Source of the DNA: Caulobacter vibrioides
Lineage (GTDB): Bacteria > Pseudomonadota > Alphaproteobacteria > Caulobacterales > Caulobacteraceae
NCBI RefSeq assembly: GCF_002310375.3
Contig: NZ_CP023315.3
Coordinates: forward strand, 3,658,001-3,722,000
Direction: 5' to 3'
DNA: 64,000 nt
Below the pieces are notes generated by a model that saw only the letters and a program-made list of their open reading frames with translations, was not told the DNA's origin and did not search any database. Positions 38,075 to 48,044 of this stretch are shown piece by piece. The first letter of the stretch is position 1, and every line of letters begins with the position of its first letter. Both the position numbers and the translations under genes were made by a program.

Positions 38075-39109
38075 CTATCGCCTCGCTGAGGCCAAATCGA
38101 GGATGGACTGGCCCATGGAGGACAGGCTGACCTGCTTCTCCACTGCGCCAATTTCGAAAGCGGATCGGGGCATGCCGTAGACGACGCAACTCGCCTCGTC
38201 CTGGCCCAGGGTCTTGGCGCCGGCTTTGCGCATGGTCAGAAGGCCTTGGGCGCCGTCGCGGCCCATGCCGGTCAGGATCACGCCGACCGCCTTGTCGCCG
38301 ACGGCGTTGGCCACTGAATTGAACAGCACGTCCACCGAAGGACGGTGCCCGCTCACCGGATCGCCCGCGACGAGGCGGCAACGCAGGCCGGCCGAACGTA
38401 CGACCTCCAGGTGCGTCGCGCCGCCCGGGGCGACATAGACCTTGCCAGGCTCCAGCAGGGCTCCGTCGGAGGCCTCCTGAACCTTGGCGCCGCTGGAGCG
38501 GTCGAGGCGGGCGGCGAAGCTGGCGGTGAACGTGGCCGGCATGTGCTGGGTGATCACGGTCGGCGGACAGGTGTCGGGGAAAAGCTGCAGGATCGACAGC
38601 AGGGCCTCCACCCCGCCCGTCGACGAGCCGATCGCCACGATGTCGCCCGAAGGCATGAAGTCCTTGCGGCGCGTGGGCGCGCTGGTCGGCGCGGCGCCGG
38701 CGTTGGTGCGAACCGAGGCGCGCGCCGCGATCTTCACCTTCGCGACGATCTCGGCCAGGGCCTCCTGGGTGCCGGTGGCGTCTGCGGGCTTGCCCACGCA
38801 GTCGACCGCGCCCAGTTCCAGGGCGCGCAGCGTCATCTCGGCGCCGGCCTGGGTCAGGGTCGAGACCATGACCACCGGCATCGGCCGCAGGCGCATGATC
38901 TTCTCGAGGAAATCGATGCCGTTCATGTTCGGCATCTCGATGTCGAGGGTGACGACGTCGGGGTTCAGGGCCTTGATCATGCCCCGCGCCTCGAACGGAT
39001 CGCCAGCGCCGCCGACCACCTCGATATCCGGGTCACGATTGAGAGCCGCCGAGATCAGGCTCCGCATCGTGGCGGAGTCGTCGACGACGAGAACGCGAAT
39101 CTTGGCCAT
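38075..39109 (-). CDS. cheB: Chemotaxis methylesterase/deamidase CheB
   Basis: This 344-residue protein has an N-terminal receiver domain ([31 protein letters not shown]) and a C-terminal methylesterase domain. The catalytic triad is visible: Ser in [13 protein letters not shown], His in [14 protein letters not shown] and Asp in [13 protein letters not shown]. It demethylates receptor glutamates for adaptation after phosphorylation by CheA. The start codon overlaps the cheR stop. Confidence 0.97.
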   Translation of the reverse strand: MAKIRVLVVDDSATMRSLISAALNRDPDIEVVGGAGDPFEARGMIKALNPDVVTLDIEMPNMNGIDFLEKIMRLRPMPVVMVSTLTQAGAEMTLRALELGAVDCVGKPADATGTQEALAEIVAKVKIAARASVRTNAGAAPTSAPTRRKDFMPSGDIVAIGSSTGGVEALLSILQLFPDTCPPTVITQHMPATFTASFAARLDRSSGAKVQEASDGALLEPGKVYVAPGGATHLEVVRSAGLRCRLVAGDPVSGHRPSVDVLFNSVANAVGDKAVGVILTGMGRDGAQGLLTMRKAGAKTLGQDEASCVVYGMPRSAFEIGAVEKQVSLSSMGQSILDLASARR

Positions 39110-39990
39110 TAGCGTCCCACCTTCCGGTAGGCGGTCAGACCGCAGCTTTCGAACGCGGTCACGGACGCACCGACGCGTTCGGAGTGGCCCACATAAAGTC
39201 GACCATCAGGCGCGACGAGCGGCGCAAACCGGTTCCAGACACGTTCCTGAGTAGGTTCATCAAAGTAGATCACGACATTCCGGCAGAAAATGGCGTCGAA
39301 CGGGCCTTTCATTGGCCAGGACGGACCGTTGAGATTTAGTTCGCGGAACGCGACGAGGCTGCGGGCCTCTTCGCAGACGCGCCAGTTGCGCCGATCACTG
39401 GGATCGCGCTCGAAGTACTGGCCACGCGCGGCGGCTGGGATGCCCTCCAGCAGGCTTTCGTCGTAGACGGCCGCCCGACCGGTGGCGAGAACGTTGGTGT
39501 CGATGTCCGTTCCCAGGATCCGGATGTCGAGGTCCGCCGCGTTTGGCCAGACCGACAGCACGGTGAACGCCATCGAGTACGGTTCCTGGCCCGATGAACT
39601 GGCGGCCGACCACAGGCGCAGGCGGCCCCCGGCGCGGACCCGGTCGGCGACCGGCTCCAGCACGTTGGCGCGCAGGTCGTCGAAATGGTGCGGTTCGCGG
39701 AAGAAGCGCGTGACATTGGTGGTCAGCGCCCGAAGCATCTCCTGGCTCTCGTCATGCCCCTTGTCGCTGGCGACGAAGGCGCAGTACTCGCCGAACGAGC
39801 GCAAGCCCAGGGCGCGCAGGCGCTTGGCGAGACGCGAGTAGACCAGCGTCGCCTTACTGTCCGGCAGGCTGATGCCGGCCAGGTCGTAGAGCAACGCGGC
39901 GATGCGTTTGAAATCCTGGTTCGTGAACGCGAACTCGCCATCGACGATGGCTTCGCGGCGATCAGAAGAGTGTGCGGCGACGTTGGACAT
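39109..39990 (-). CDS. cheR: Chemoreceptor methyltransferase CheR
   Basis: This 293-residue enzyme methylates receptor glutamates with S-adenosylmethionine. The N-terminal helical domain contains [20 protein letters not shown]. The catalytic domain has the CheR SAM-binding sequence [27 protein letters not shown], and [15 protein letters not shown]. Both ends overlap neighbouring cheW and cheB genes by 1-4 bp. The two MCPs of this region end in WEEF, a plausible CheR/CheB docking peptide. Confidence 0.96.
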   Translation of the reverse strand: MSNVAAHSSDRREAIVDGEFAFTNQDFKRIAALLYDLAGISLPDSKATLVYSRLAKRLRALGLRSFGEYCAFVASDKGHDESQEMLRALTTNVTRFFREPHHFDDLRANVLEPVADRVRAGGRLRLWSAASSSGQEPYSMAFTVLSVWPNAADLDIRILGTDIDTNVLATGRAAVYDESLLEGIPAAARGQYFERDPSDRRNWRVCEEARSLVAFRELNLNGPSWPMKGPFDAIFCRNVVIYFDEPTQERVWNRFAPLVAPDGRLYVGHSERVGASVTAFESCGLTAYRKVGR

Positions 39991-40457
39991 CAGGCGGCAA
40001 GAGCCTCCCGTTCAGGCAGGATTCGGTCCAGAGAGATCTCGCTGATCATGCGTCCCTCGACCGAGATAATCCCGCGGACAAAGCTGCGGACGGCGTCACA
40101 GGCGACGTCGGGCGTCGGCTGGATCATGTCGTCGTTGATCGACAGGATGTCGGACACCGCGTCGACCAGGAGGCCGACGGTGCGATCTCCCGCCTTCACG
40201 ACGATAAAGACACTGCGGACGGTCGGCTCGATCACCGGCATGCCAAGGCGGCAGGCCAGATCCATGATCGGCAAGACCGCGCCGCGCAGATTGATGACGC
40301 CGCGCATGTAGCCAGGCGACTGCGGCAGCGTGGTCGCGGGGCTCCAGCCCCGGATCTCGCGCACAGCCATGATGTCGACGCAGTACTCCTGCTCGCCCAC
40401 GCGGAAGGAGATCAGTTCGCGTCGATCAGCGCTGGTGGCGGTGGCCTGATCTGTCAT
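39990..40457 (-). CDS. cheW: Chemotaxis coupling protein CheW
   Basis: This is a 155-residue CheW-like beta-barrel that couples CheA to receptors. The typical segments [48 protein letters not shown] and [14 protein letters not shown] are present. It begins 3 bp after the cheA stop and its stop overlaps the cheR start, inside the operon. Confidence 0.96.
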   Translation of the reverse strand: MTDQATATSADRRELISFRVGEQEYCVDIMAVREIRGWSPATTLPQSPGYMRGVINLRGAVLPIMDLACRLGMPVIEPTVRSVFIVVKAGDRTVGLLVDAVSDILSINDDMIQPTPDVACDAVRSFVRGIISVEGRMISEISLDRILPEREALAA

Positions 40458-40460
40458 GAC

Positions 40461-42722
40461 CTACTCCGCAGCGATGAGGCTAGGCTCAGGGGGACGCGGC
40501 GCGCCACCCTCGCGACGGCGCAGGTTGATGGTGGCGTCGACGTCCAGGATGAGGGCCACGCGGCCGTCGCCCAGGATCGTCGCGGCGGCCACGCCCTCGA
40601 CCTGCTGGTAGTTCTGTTCAAGCGACTTGATGACGACCTGGCGCTGGCCATGGATGGCGTCGGCCACCAGAGCGGCGCGCGAGCCGTCCTCGCCCTCGAC
40701 CAGCAGCACAACGCCGTCGGTCGGATGCGGGCTTTCCTCGCGGTAGCCCAGCGTCAGGCCAACGTCGATCAGCGGCACGAAGCTGTCGCGGACGGCCAGC
40801 ACCGACCCCACCGGGCCCAGCGGACGGACTTCCTCCGGCTTCGGGCGCAGGCTTTCCACGATCGCGGCCAGCGGCACGACCAGGGTCTCGCCGGCGACGT
40901 CGACCACCATGCCGTCCAGGACGGCCAGGGTCAGCGGCAGGCTGAGGGTGAAGGTCGAGCCTTGGCCCGGACGCGACGAGATCGAGATCCGGCCGCCCAG
41001 GGCCTGAACCGAGCGCTTGACCACGTCCATGCCCACGCCGCGGCCCGACACGTCCGAGATCTTTTCGGCGGTCGAGAAGCCCGGCAGGAAGATCAGGTTG
41101 TCGATTTCTTCGTCGGTCAGCTGCAGGTCGGGCGCGATCAGGCCCTTCTTGACGGCGATCCCGAACACGCGCTCGCGGTTGATGCCCTTGCCGTCGTCCG
41201 AGACCTCGATGACGATCCGGCCGCTGCGGTGCAGGGCCGCCAGGCGCACGACGCCTTCAGGGTTCTTGCCGGCCGCCTTGCGCTCCTCGGGGTTTTCCAA
41301 CCCGTGGTCGATGGCGTTGCGCAGCATGTGCGTGATCGGGTCGGACAGACGCTCGATGACCGTCTTGTCGACCTCGGTGTTCTCGCCGTCCATCACCAGG
41401 CGGGCCTGCTTGCCCGTCATGTTGGCGACTTCGCGGACCAGACGCGGCATGCGCTGGAACACCGACTTCACCGGCTGGGCGCGGATGGCCATGACGCTGT
41501 CCTGGATCTCACGCGTGAGCTGTTCCAGCTCGTCGAGACCCATGGCCAGGTTGGAGGAAGGCGCGATGCCGTACTCGCCGACGCGCTGCGCCAGCATCGC
41601 CTGGTTGATGACCAGCTCGCCGACGAGATCGATCAGGCGATCGATACGCTCGGGATCGACGCGGATGACCGATTGGCCGGGCCCCGGGACTTCCACAGGG
41701 GTGGCCTTGGGCGTCGCGGCGGCGGCGGGCGCTGACGCGGCGGCGGCGGGCTTGGCGGCTTCGACGACGGGCGGCGCGTCCAGGACCGGCGCTGCGGCGA
41801 CAACCGGCGGCGGAGCCGCTTCAACGGGCTCGGGCGCGATCGGCTCGACGGCGGCTTCGGGCTCGGAGAGCTCGGTCAGGGCGGCGATGGCCGATTCAAC
41901 CGTACCTTCGCCGTGCGTGATCTCCAGGTCGCAGTCGCCATCGACGAACTCAAAGACCTCCCGAATGGCGGTCTCGTCCTGCTCGGTCTCGAGGCGAACG
42001 CTCCAAGTGACGAAGGCGGCTTCAGGATCAAGGTCCTGCAGAGTCGGAAGGGCGCTGTCGTCGAGCGTCGCCTTGATCGGCCCAAGGCGGCTGAGTTCGC
42101 GCAGCAGGAGCGCGGTCTCGTTCGCCTTGCGATAGAGGTCCGACTTGGGACGGATCGACACCGTCCAGACGTTGGACGGAACAAGCTCGGCGTCGGCCGC
42201 CTGAGCCTCGACGGTGATGGTCTGGGGCACGAAGACGAAACCCAGATCGTCCTCTTCCATCGCATCATCATCCGCCCCGATAACGGCGGGCGGCGCTTCT
42301 TCGACCGCGACGGGCGCAGGGGCCGCCGGCGCCGCGTTCGGGTCGGTCCATTGCTCCAGCTCGGCGGCCATCGCGGCCGAAGCGGCCATGTCGACATCGC
42401 CAAGACCGCGCGCGGCGCTGACGTGATCGGCGAGGATGTCCGAGGCGCGAAGGAGGACGGCGGCCAGCTCGACCGTATTCGGCACCGAGCCGGCGCGCAC
42501 GGCGTCCAGCAAGGTTTCAAAGACGTGAGCAAAGCGCACCAGCGGCTCGAGACCGAAGGCCCCGGCGCCGCCCTTGATGGAATGGACGGCGCGGAACACG
42601 GCGTTGACCGTCTCGAGGTCGCCGGCCCCTTCTTCCATGGCTAGGAGACCGCCTTCGAGGTCGGCGAGCAGTTCCTCGCACTCCTGGAAGAAGGTGACCT
42701 TGATGGCCTCTAGCTCGTCCAT
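40461..42722 (-). CDS. cheA: Chemotaxis histidine kinase CheA
   Basis: This 753-residue kinase phosphorylates CheY and CheB. The P1 Hpt domain has phospho-accepting His47 in FRAVHSIKGGAGAFG. A P2-like docking domain covers about residues 185-275. An Ala/Pro linker leads to the dimerisation domain (LIDLVGELVINQAML), then the kinase domain with N box HMLRNAIDHGLE, ISDDGKGI-like EVSDDGKGIN and GRGVGMDVV. A CheW-like P5 domain ends the protein. All key motifs look intact. Confidence 0.97.
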   Translation of the reverse strand: MDELEAIKVTFFQECEELLADLEGGLLAMEEGAGDLETVNAVFRAVHSIKGGAGAFGLEPLVRFAHVFETLLDAVRAGSVPNTVELAAVLLRASDILADHVSAARGLGDVDMAASAAMAAELEQWTDPNAAPAAPAPVAVEEAPPAVIGADDDAMEEDDLGFVFVPQTITVEAQAADAELVPSNVWTVSIRPKSDLYRKANETALLLRELSRLGPIKATLDDSALPTLQDLDPEAAFVTWSVRLETEQDETAIREVFEFVDGDCDLEITHGEGTVESAIAALTELSEPEAAVEPIAPEPVEAAPPPVVAAAPVLDAPPVVEAAKPAAAASAPAAAATPKATPVEVPGPGQSVIRVDPERIDRLIDLVGELVINQAMLAQRVGEYGIAPSSNLAMGLDELEQLTREIQDSVMAIRAQPVKSVFQRMPRLVREVANMTGKQARLVMDGENTEVDKTVIERLSDPITHMLRNAIDHGLENPEERKAAGKNPEGVVRLAALHRSGRIVIEVSDDGKGINRERVFGIAVKKGLIAPDLQLTDEEIDNLIFLPGFSTAEKISDVSGRGVGMDVVKRSVQALGGRISISSRPGQGSTFTLSLPLTLAVLDGMVVDVAGETLVVPLAAIVESLRPKPEEVRPLGPVGSVLAVRDSFVPLIDVGLTLGYREESPHPTDGVVLLVEGEDGSRAALVADAIHGQRQVVIKSLEQNYQQVEGVAAATILGDGRVALILDVDATINLRRREGGAPRPPEPSLIAAE

Positions 42723-42790
42723 TCCCGTAAGTCCTAATTCGCGTCTAGTAACGGGTATTCAAAAGCAGGGTGCTGAAACCGCGATCGGGA

Positions 42791-43156
42791 TCAGGCGGCG
42801 ACGCGGCGGATCGCGTCGACGAGCTTTTCCGGATTGAACGGCTTGACGATCCAGCCCGTCGCGCCGGCTTCGCGAGCCCGCTGCTTCTTGGCCGGGTCGC
42901 TTTCGGTCGTCAGCACCAGGATCGGGATCGCGCGGTAGTCGTCGTCGACGCGCACCGCCTCGATGAAGCCGAAGCCGTCAAGCTTGGGCATGTTGATGTC
43001 GGTGATGATCACATCGGGGCGATGCGCGGACAGGACTTCGAGACCATGCTCGCCGTCCACCGCCTCGACCACATTGAAGCCGGCGCCGGCGAGAGCCATG
43101 CGCAGCATGTCCCGCATCGTCCGGGAATCATCGACCGTGAGAACCGTACGCGTCAC
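42791..43156 (-). CDS. cheY: Chemotaxis response regulator CheY (first copy)
   Basis: This 121-residue single receiver domain carries VLTVDDSRTMRDMLRM, phosphorylation Asp in VIITDINMPKLDG, VLTTESD and IVKPFNP. The start is GTG overlapping the stop of the STAS gene (GTGA), so the two are translationally coupled. A 68-bp gap to cheA is the longest within the operon and might hold an internal promoter or processing site. Confidence 0.95.
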   Translation of the reverse strand: MTRTVLTVDDSRTMRDMLRMALAGAGFNVVEAVDGEHGLEVLSAHRPDVIITDINMPKLDGFGFIEAVRVDDDYRAIPILVLTTESDPAKKQRAREAGATGWIVKPFNPEKLVDAIRRVAA

Positions 43157-43440
43157 GATTCAGCTCCTTGGAATTCCGCCGAAAGGAGCGCCCCTGCGGC
43201 GCCAAATAGACGGGTGGTTTCGACAAAGGCCTCGGAAGGCCCCTTGATGGAGAAGGGATGGCCGTCCTGGTCCCAAGCCTTGCGGGCGGCCAGCAACACT
43301 TGCAGGCACAACCCGCCGAGGCGGCGAACCTGATCGGCTTCGATGATGATCTCGGCGCCGCGACGCTCGAGGAAGGCCGCCTTCAGAGGGGCCGCAGCCT
43401 TCAAATCCAGGTTTTCAGGCAGCGAGATCGCGGCGACCAT
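43153..43440 (-). CDS. STAS-domain chemotaxis protein
   Basis: This 95-residue protein starts at [13 protein letters not shown], overlapping the MCP stop (ATGA); the four upstream residues lie in the MCP gene. The fold pattern fits STAS domains: a LKAAAPLKAAFLERRGAEIIIEADQVRRLGGLCLQVLLAARKAW segment with anti-sigma antagonist-like spacing. The usual phospho-Ser loop (D-S-S-G) reads RRLGGL, so it lacks a phosphorylatable Ser there. STAS proteins commonly follow MCPs in alphaproteobacterial che operons; their exact role is not well established. Confidence 0.85.
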   Translation of the reverse strand: MVAAISLPENLDLKAAAPLKAAFLERRGAEIIIEADQVRRLGGLCLQVLLAARKAWDQDGHPFSIKGPSEAFVETTRLFGAAGALLSAEFQGAES

Positions 43441-45407
43441 CAGAATTCCTCCCAACCATCGGCGGCGGGGGCCTGGGCGACGGCCGCCGAACCACTGCTT
43501 CGGCCCGGACGGGCGAAGGTGTTCAGACGCGCCTGTTGCTCGGCCACCGGATTGCGCGCCGGGGCGTGTTGACCCGCGTCAGCAACCGCCGGACGGGTGT
43601 AGGACGATGAACCGCCCCCCACTTGGAAGCGGGCCATCAGACGGACCAGCTCGCCAGTCTCACCCTTCAGCGAGTGCGTCGCGGCGGTCGATTGCTCGAC
43701 CATGGCGGCGTTCTGCTGGGTGACCTGATCCATCTGGTTCACGGCGGTGTTCACTTCGTTCAGGCCGGTCGCCTGTTCCGCGGCGGACGCTGCGATCTCG
43801 GTGACCAGGGCGTCGATCTCGCCGACCTTCGTGACGATCCGCTGCAGCGCCTCGCCCGTTTGGCCGACCAGGCTCACGCCTTGGCTGACCTGTTGGGTCG
43901 AGCTGGAGATCAGGGTCTTGATCTCCTTGGCGGCTTCGGCGGAGCGTTGAGCCAGCGCGCGGACTTCCTGCGCGACCACCGCGAAGCCGCGGCCGGCTTC
44001 ACCCGCACGGGCGGCCTCAACACCGGCGTTCAGGGCCAGGAGGTTGGTCTGGAAGGCGATTTCGTCGATGACCCCGATGATCTGGCTGATCTGGCCCGAG
44101 CTCTTCTCGATCTCGCCCATGGCCGAGACTGCCTGGTGCACGACCTGGCCGCTATGCGTCGCTTCGCCACGGGTGGTGGAGACAACGTCCGAGGCCTGAC
44201 GGGCGCCGGCGGCGGTGCGGCGCACCGTGGCGGTCAGCTCGTCTAGCGCAGCGGCGGTTTGCTCCAGGCTCGCGGCCTGTTGCTCGGTGCGACGCGACAG
44301 ATCGTCGGAGGCGTGGGCGATCTCGTCGGCGCCGGTGCGCAGGCCGTCGGTCGAGGCGGCGATGACCTTCATCGTCTCCTGCAGAGAGCCCATGGCGGCG
44401 TTGAAGTCGTCCTTCAGCTTGCGATAGTCGCCGGGGAAGTCAGCGGTCACGCGGAAGGTCAGGTCGCCCGAAGCCAGCTTCTCCAGGCCCTCGGCCAGGT
44501 TCGACACCACCAAGGAGGCTTCCTGGGCGGCGGCGGCGGCTTCCTTGGCGCGACGTTCGTCCGCCGTGAGGGCGGCGGTCTTTTCCTGATCGGCGCGCAG
44601 CTGCTCAAGATGCAGCTGGTTGTCGCGGAAGACCTTGAGAGCCGTGACGATGGCGCCAAGCTCGTCGCCGCGCGTCAGTTTCTCGAGATCGATGCCGTTG
44701 TCGCCCTTCGACAGCTTATCGGTCGCGGCCGCGATGTCGTTGATCGACTTGCGGGTCGTCATGACCGTCAGGAAAGCCAGGGCGCCGACGGTGGCCAAGG
44801 TGAGCAGCGACATGATGATCGTCACGCTCATGGCTGCGGTCGCTTCGGCCTGATGCTTGGAGGTTTCCGCCTCGACCCGCTTGTTGGCGGCGGCGACGAC
44901 CTGGTCCAGCTGGCCGGTCATCTTGGCGTACTGCTCTTCGAACGGCGCGATGAAACCGGCCGCCATGTTGAAGTCGACGCCGATCATGCCGCTGACGGTG
45001 TCGATGGCGCTGCGGCACTCTTCAAGCGACTTGATGAGTTCGGCGATCTTCGGCTGCTCGGCGGCCGGCAGCTTGCTCTTCAGCGCCAGCAGATCCTTTT
45101 TGACCGCATCCGTCTCGGCGAGGACGGCGGCCATGCGCGCGTCATTCTTGTCGACGTCGATGTTGCCGGCCTTGTGGGTCATCACGACGAAAAGCTCGCC
45201 GTTGATGTTCGAGATGCGCTTGGAGATCCGCTCGATCTCCAGGTTCTGACGCATGTCGTTTTCCACGACCTGCTGCAGAGCAGCGGATTGGCTCTTCTGG
45301 ACGACAATGGCCCCGCCGGCCATCACGGCCAGCATCAATAGCGCGAATGCCGGCGCGAAGCCGATTTTGATGATCAATGGTAGATCGACGAGACGAATTC
45401 GTTTCAT
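43440..45407 (-). CDS. Methyl-accepting chemotaxis protein, first gene of the che operon
   Basis: This 655-residue transmembrane receptor starts at MKRIRLVDL, preceded by GGAGGGG; the longer frame adds 16 residues without support. A helix at about residues 13-35 leads to a four-helix periplasmic sensor domain of ~150 residues, then a second helix ([23 protein letters not shown]) and HAMP. The signalling domain carries [47 protein letters not shown]. The C-terminus DGWEEF is a probable CheR/CheB docking peptide. Confidence 0.95.
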   Translation of the reverse strand: MKRIRLVDLPLIIKIGFAPAFALLMLAVMAGGAIVVQKSQSAALQQVVENDMRQNLEIERISKRISNINGELFVVMTHKAGNIDVDKNDARMAAVLAETDAVKKDLLALKSKLPAAEQPKIAELIKSLEECRSAIDTVSGMIGVDFNMAAGFIAPFEEQYAKMTGQLDQVVAAANKRVEAETSKHQAEATAAMSVTIIMSLLTLATVGALAFLTVMTTRKSINDIAAATDKLSKGDNGIDLEKLTRGDELGAIVTALKVFRDNQLHLEQLRADQEKTAALTADERRAKEAAAAAQEASLVVSNLAEGLEKLASGDLTFRVTADFPGDYRKLKDDFNAAMGSLQETMKVIAASTDGLRTGADEIAHASDDLSRRTEQQAASLEQTAAALDELTATVRRTAAGARQASDVVSTTRGEATHSGQVVHQAVSAMGEIEKSSGQISQIIGVIDEIAFQTNLLALNAGVEAARAGEAGRGFAVVAQEVRALAQRSAEAAKEIKTLISSSTQQVSQGVSLVGQTGEALQRIVTKVGEIDALVTEIAASAAEQATGLNEVNTAVNQMDQVTQQNAAMVEQSTAATHSLKGETGELVRLMARFQVGGGSSSYTRPAVADAGQHAPARNPVAEQQARLNTFARPGRSSGSAAVAQAPAADGWEEF

Positions 45408-45752
45408 CGCGAGGTCCCCTCCAACCAGCGCCCCGTGCCCACGGATCGCCAACATGAAAGGTGATAATCCCGATAGAGTCCTAACAGACTCTGACTTGGT
45501 TAAAGGAAGCGGGCGTTTTTCGTCCCATTTTGGATCAGGCGGTCGTTTGGTCGCAGCTCCCGACCTGCGGATTCTGCAGGCCCCGCCCAGGCGCGACGAG
45601 AGTCTCCAAAGCAGCGCCGCATGGTTACCTGAAAGTAAACTGCGAATATTACCCAGCGACTCAGACTATTTTAACGCGAGCCTGCGAATTTGCTGCTGCG
45701 TCCGGTTGGCGCGTCGTCCAAGGGACGTGAATTCATTACTAGGAGCAGCGGG
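45408..45752. other. 345-bp divergent promoter region, no gene
   Basis: The gap separates the che-operon start from the TonB-C-like secreted protein. It is richer in A and T than its surroundings. On the minus strand TTTAACCA occurs near 45500, resembling a half CtrA box, but no full TTAA-N7-TTAA is present. A GGTTACCTGAAAGTAAACT imperfect palindrome lies near 45622-45640. No ORF with coding features was seen. Confidence 0.6.
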
Positions 45753-46064
45753 ATGAAATATCCGATCGCTATTGCCGCGGGAATCGCTGGCAGCTTGTTT
45801 GTCGCTCAGGTCGCTTCGGCCGCTGGCGGCTTCGAAGACCAAATGAGCCGTTGTCTGCAGCAGCACGCGAATACTCGCGACGCCGCGCAAGTCATGCTCG
45901 AGTGCAATGCTGACGGCGGCAAGCTGTCGGACTGCAAGGTCGTCGACAACAGCGCAGCCGGCAAGGGCTTCGACAAGGCCGCGATGTGCATCGCTGAAAA
46001 GCTCCCGATGGGCGCCAAGACCGGCACTGTGAAGGTTCCGTTCCGCTTCCCGGGCGGCGCGTAA
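45753..46064 (+). CDS. Small secreted TonB-C-like domain protein
   Basis: This 103-residue protein starts at MKYPIAIAAG, preceded by AGGAGCAG. A signal peptide is cleaved near ASA-AGG. The mature ~80 residues contain four cysteines (RCLQ, LECN, DCKV, MCIA) and a pattern like the TonB C-terminal domain: SDCKVVDNSAAGKGFDKAAMCIAEKL then TVKVPFRF. It lacks the membrane anchor and Pro-rich linker of TonB, so it would be a free periplasmic domain, perhaps disulphide-stabilised. Partner and function are unknown. It is bracketed by hairpin terminators downstream. Confidence 0.75.
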   Translation: MKYPIAIAAGIAGSLFVAQVASAAGGFEDQMSRCLQQHANTRDAAQVMLECNADGGKLSDCKVVDNSAAGKGFDKAAMCIAEKLPMGAKTGTVKVPFRFPGGA

Positions 46065-46087
46065 GCGTCCACCCGCTCGGTATACGG

Positions 46088-46120
46088 AACGCCCCCGTCG
46101 ACTTGTTCGGCGGGGGCGTT
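46088..46120 (+). terminator. Hairpin after the TonB-C-like gene
   Basis: AACGCCCCCG and CGGGGGCGTT pair over 10 bp with a 13-base loop, 24 bp after the stop codon. A TTCTG tail follows. Confidence 0.6.
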
Positions 46121-46165
46121 CTGCTGTCTGGCGCAGGTCTGGAAACCCTGGGCGACGGATAGCGC

Positions 46166-46207
46166 AAAACAAAAGGGCCGCGTCGTTTTGACGCGGCCTT
46201 TTGTTTT
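46166..46207. terminator. Bidirectional terminator between convergent genes
   Basis: AAAACAAAAGG-CCGCGTC pairs with GACGCGG-CCTTTTGTTTT across a 5-base loop with one bulged G. The A- and T-rich flanks suit termination of both the secreted-protein gene and the convergent globin-coupled MCP gene. Confidence 0.8.
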
Positions 46208-46231
46208 CGAAAAGTCTTCCAGGCGTGGAGG

Positions 46232-47833
46232 CTAGAACTCCTCCCACTCCTCTTTGAGCGCAACCGCCGTTGCGCCGCGAGACACCGGTGCGCCGCCGGG
46301 CCGGCTCTGCGGACGCGGCGAACGCGCCGGTGGCGTCATCTCGGCGGGGGGCGGAGACGGTTGCGCCGCAAGCCGGCGCCCCCCAGAGGTCTGGAAGGAC
46401 TCCACCTGCCTGACCAGTTCGCTGGTCTGGGTCTTCAGCGAGTGCGTCGCCGCCGTTGTCTGCTCGACCATGGCGGCGTTCTGCTGGGTGACCTGATCCA
46501 TCTGGTTCACGGCCGTATTGACCTCGTGCAGGCCGCTCGACTGTTCCTGGGCGGAGACCGAGATCTGGGCGATCAGCTCATCGATTTCGGCGACTTTCGC
46601 CACGATGCCGCGCAGCGCGTCACCCGTCTGCCCCACGAGCGCAACCCCCGCCTCGACCTGCCTGGTCGAGGTGTTGATCAGCGCCTTGATCTCCTTGGCC
46701 GCGTCAGCCGAACGCTGGGCCAGCGCCCTGACTTCCTGGGCGACGACCGCGAAACCCCTGCCGGCTTCGCCGGCGCGCGCCGCCTCGACCCCGGCGTTGA
46801 GCGCCAACAGGTTCGTCTGGAAGGCGATCTCGTCGATGACGCCGATAATGTTGCCGATCTCGCGGGAGCTGGTTTCGATCTCGCCCATCGCCGAGACCGC
46901 CTGGTTGACGACCGCCCCGGAGCGCTCGGCGTCTGTCTTGGCGCCGGCGACCACATCCTGGGCCTGCTTGGCGCCCTCGGCCGAGCGCCGCACCGTGGCG
47001 GTGATCTGGTCGAGGGCTGCGGCGGTCTCCTCGAGACTCGCCGCCTGCTGTTCGGTACGGCGCGACAGGTCGTCGGCCGCGACGCTGATTTCGTCGGTGC
47101 TGGAGCGGATGCCATCGGTCGCCCCCCCGACCCCGCACATCGCCTGATCCAGCAGGCTCACGGCGTGGTTGAAGTCATCCTTGAGCTTCTGGAATTCGCT
47201 GCAGACATCACCGTCGAGCCGCGCCAGCAGATCGCCGGCGGCGAGGCGGTCCAGCGCTTCGGCCAGCAGGGTGACGACATGCTCCTGCCGCGCCTGAGCG
47301 GTCTTGCGCTCCGCCTCCAGGCGTTGACGCTCGTTATCGAGCGTTTCCAGGTAGATCGAAATGGCGAAGTCCATATCCAGGAAAATCGCCTTCATCAGAG
47401 CGGCCGCCGCCTCGCCGGCGCGTTCAGAGCCCGCCTTCGCCAGGAAGCCCTTGGGCCACATGGAGTCGATCACGGCGCGAACCAGATGATCGCCGACGAC
47501 CGCATAGCCGCCGATGTACCAGCGAGGCTCCAGCCCGATGCGCGCATGGGTCTGACCAATCGCCCGCACAGCGCGAACATAGTCTTCGCTGAACTGGCCC
47601 TCGGCGATCACGCTCCAGTGCGTTTTCTGCCGCGCGCTGGCCGCGTCCATATGCCGGTCGTCGCTGAAGAACTTGCGAGTCTCGGGGGTCGCTCGGACCT
47701 TGCCATAGAAGCTGTCGAGCGCCTTGCCGATCTCGGCCTGGATCACAGGTCGCAGGTCGCGCAGCGCCGATCGGGCCTTGTCGTCGATCCCCATGAACGC
47801 GGTCCGTTCACCGATCGCGTAGTCCTGGCTCAT
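46232..47833 (-). CDS. Globin-coupled methyl-accepting chemotaxis protein (HemAT-like)
   Basis: This 533-residue soluble receptor has no transmembrane helix. Residues ~10-170 form a sensor globin: KFFSDDRHM, then AIGQTHARIGLEPRWYIGGYAVV, where His96 matches the proximal heme ligand of HemAT/protoglobin sensors. A short HAMP-like stretch (LAAGDLLARL) leads to the MCP signalling domain with the same hairpin tip sequence as the neighbouring receptor. The C-terminus EEWEEF is a docking peptide. I start at MSQDYA, with GGGGA upstream; MGTA is 12 bp earlier. Oxygen or NO sensing for aerotaxis is the likely role. Confidence 0.93.
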   Translation of the reverse strand: MSQDYAIGERTAFMGIDDKARSALRDLRPVIQAEIGKALDSFYGKVRATPETRKFFSDDRHMDAASARQKTHWSVIAEGQFSEDYVRAVRAIGQTHARIGLEPRWYIGGYAVVGDHLVRAVIDSMWPKGFLAKAGSERAGEAAAALMKAIFLDMDFAISIYLETLDNERQRLEAERKTAQARQEHVVTLLAEALDRLAAGDLLARLDGDVCSEFQKLKDDFNHAVSLLDQAMCGVGGATDGIRSSTDEISVAADDLSRRTEQQAASLEETAAALDQITATVRRSAEGAKQAQDVVAGAKTDAERSGAVVNQAVSAMGEIETSSREIGNIIGVIDEIAFQTNLLALNAGVEAARAGEAGRGFAVVAQEVRALAQRSADAAKEIKALINTSTRQVEAGVALVGQTGDALRGIVAKVAEIDELIAQISVSAQEQSSGLHEVNTAVNQMDQVTQQNAAMVEQTTAATHSLKTQTSELVRQVESFQTSGGRRLAAQPSPPPAEMTPPARSPRPQSRPGGAPVSRGATAVALKEEWEEF

Positions 47834-48044
47834 GGCGGTCCCCATTGTTTCGCTTGGGGAAATCCTCGAACCCTTATCCCTAATGAGCGCTTAACTTTTC
47901 CCGCGATGGCTGCGACACCTCGCCGCATGAACCCTTTGGTTGCAAACGTTTGTTGCTGGTGTCCTTCCGCAGACTGACGAGCAAACACGGCGGATTCGCA
48001 ACCGACGGGCCCGCCCTTTGAAGGGCAGCGACCCGTTGCCGCAG

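Noticed and set aside
45480..45530. CtrA box ahead of the che operon
   Set aside because: TTTAACCA half-site without the second TTAA at the required spacing.
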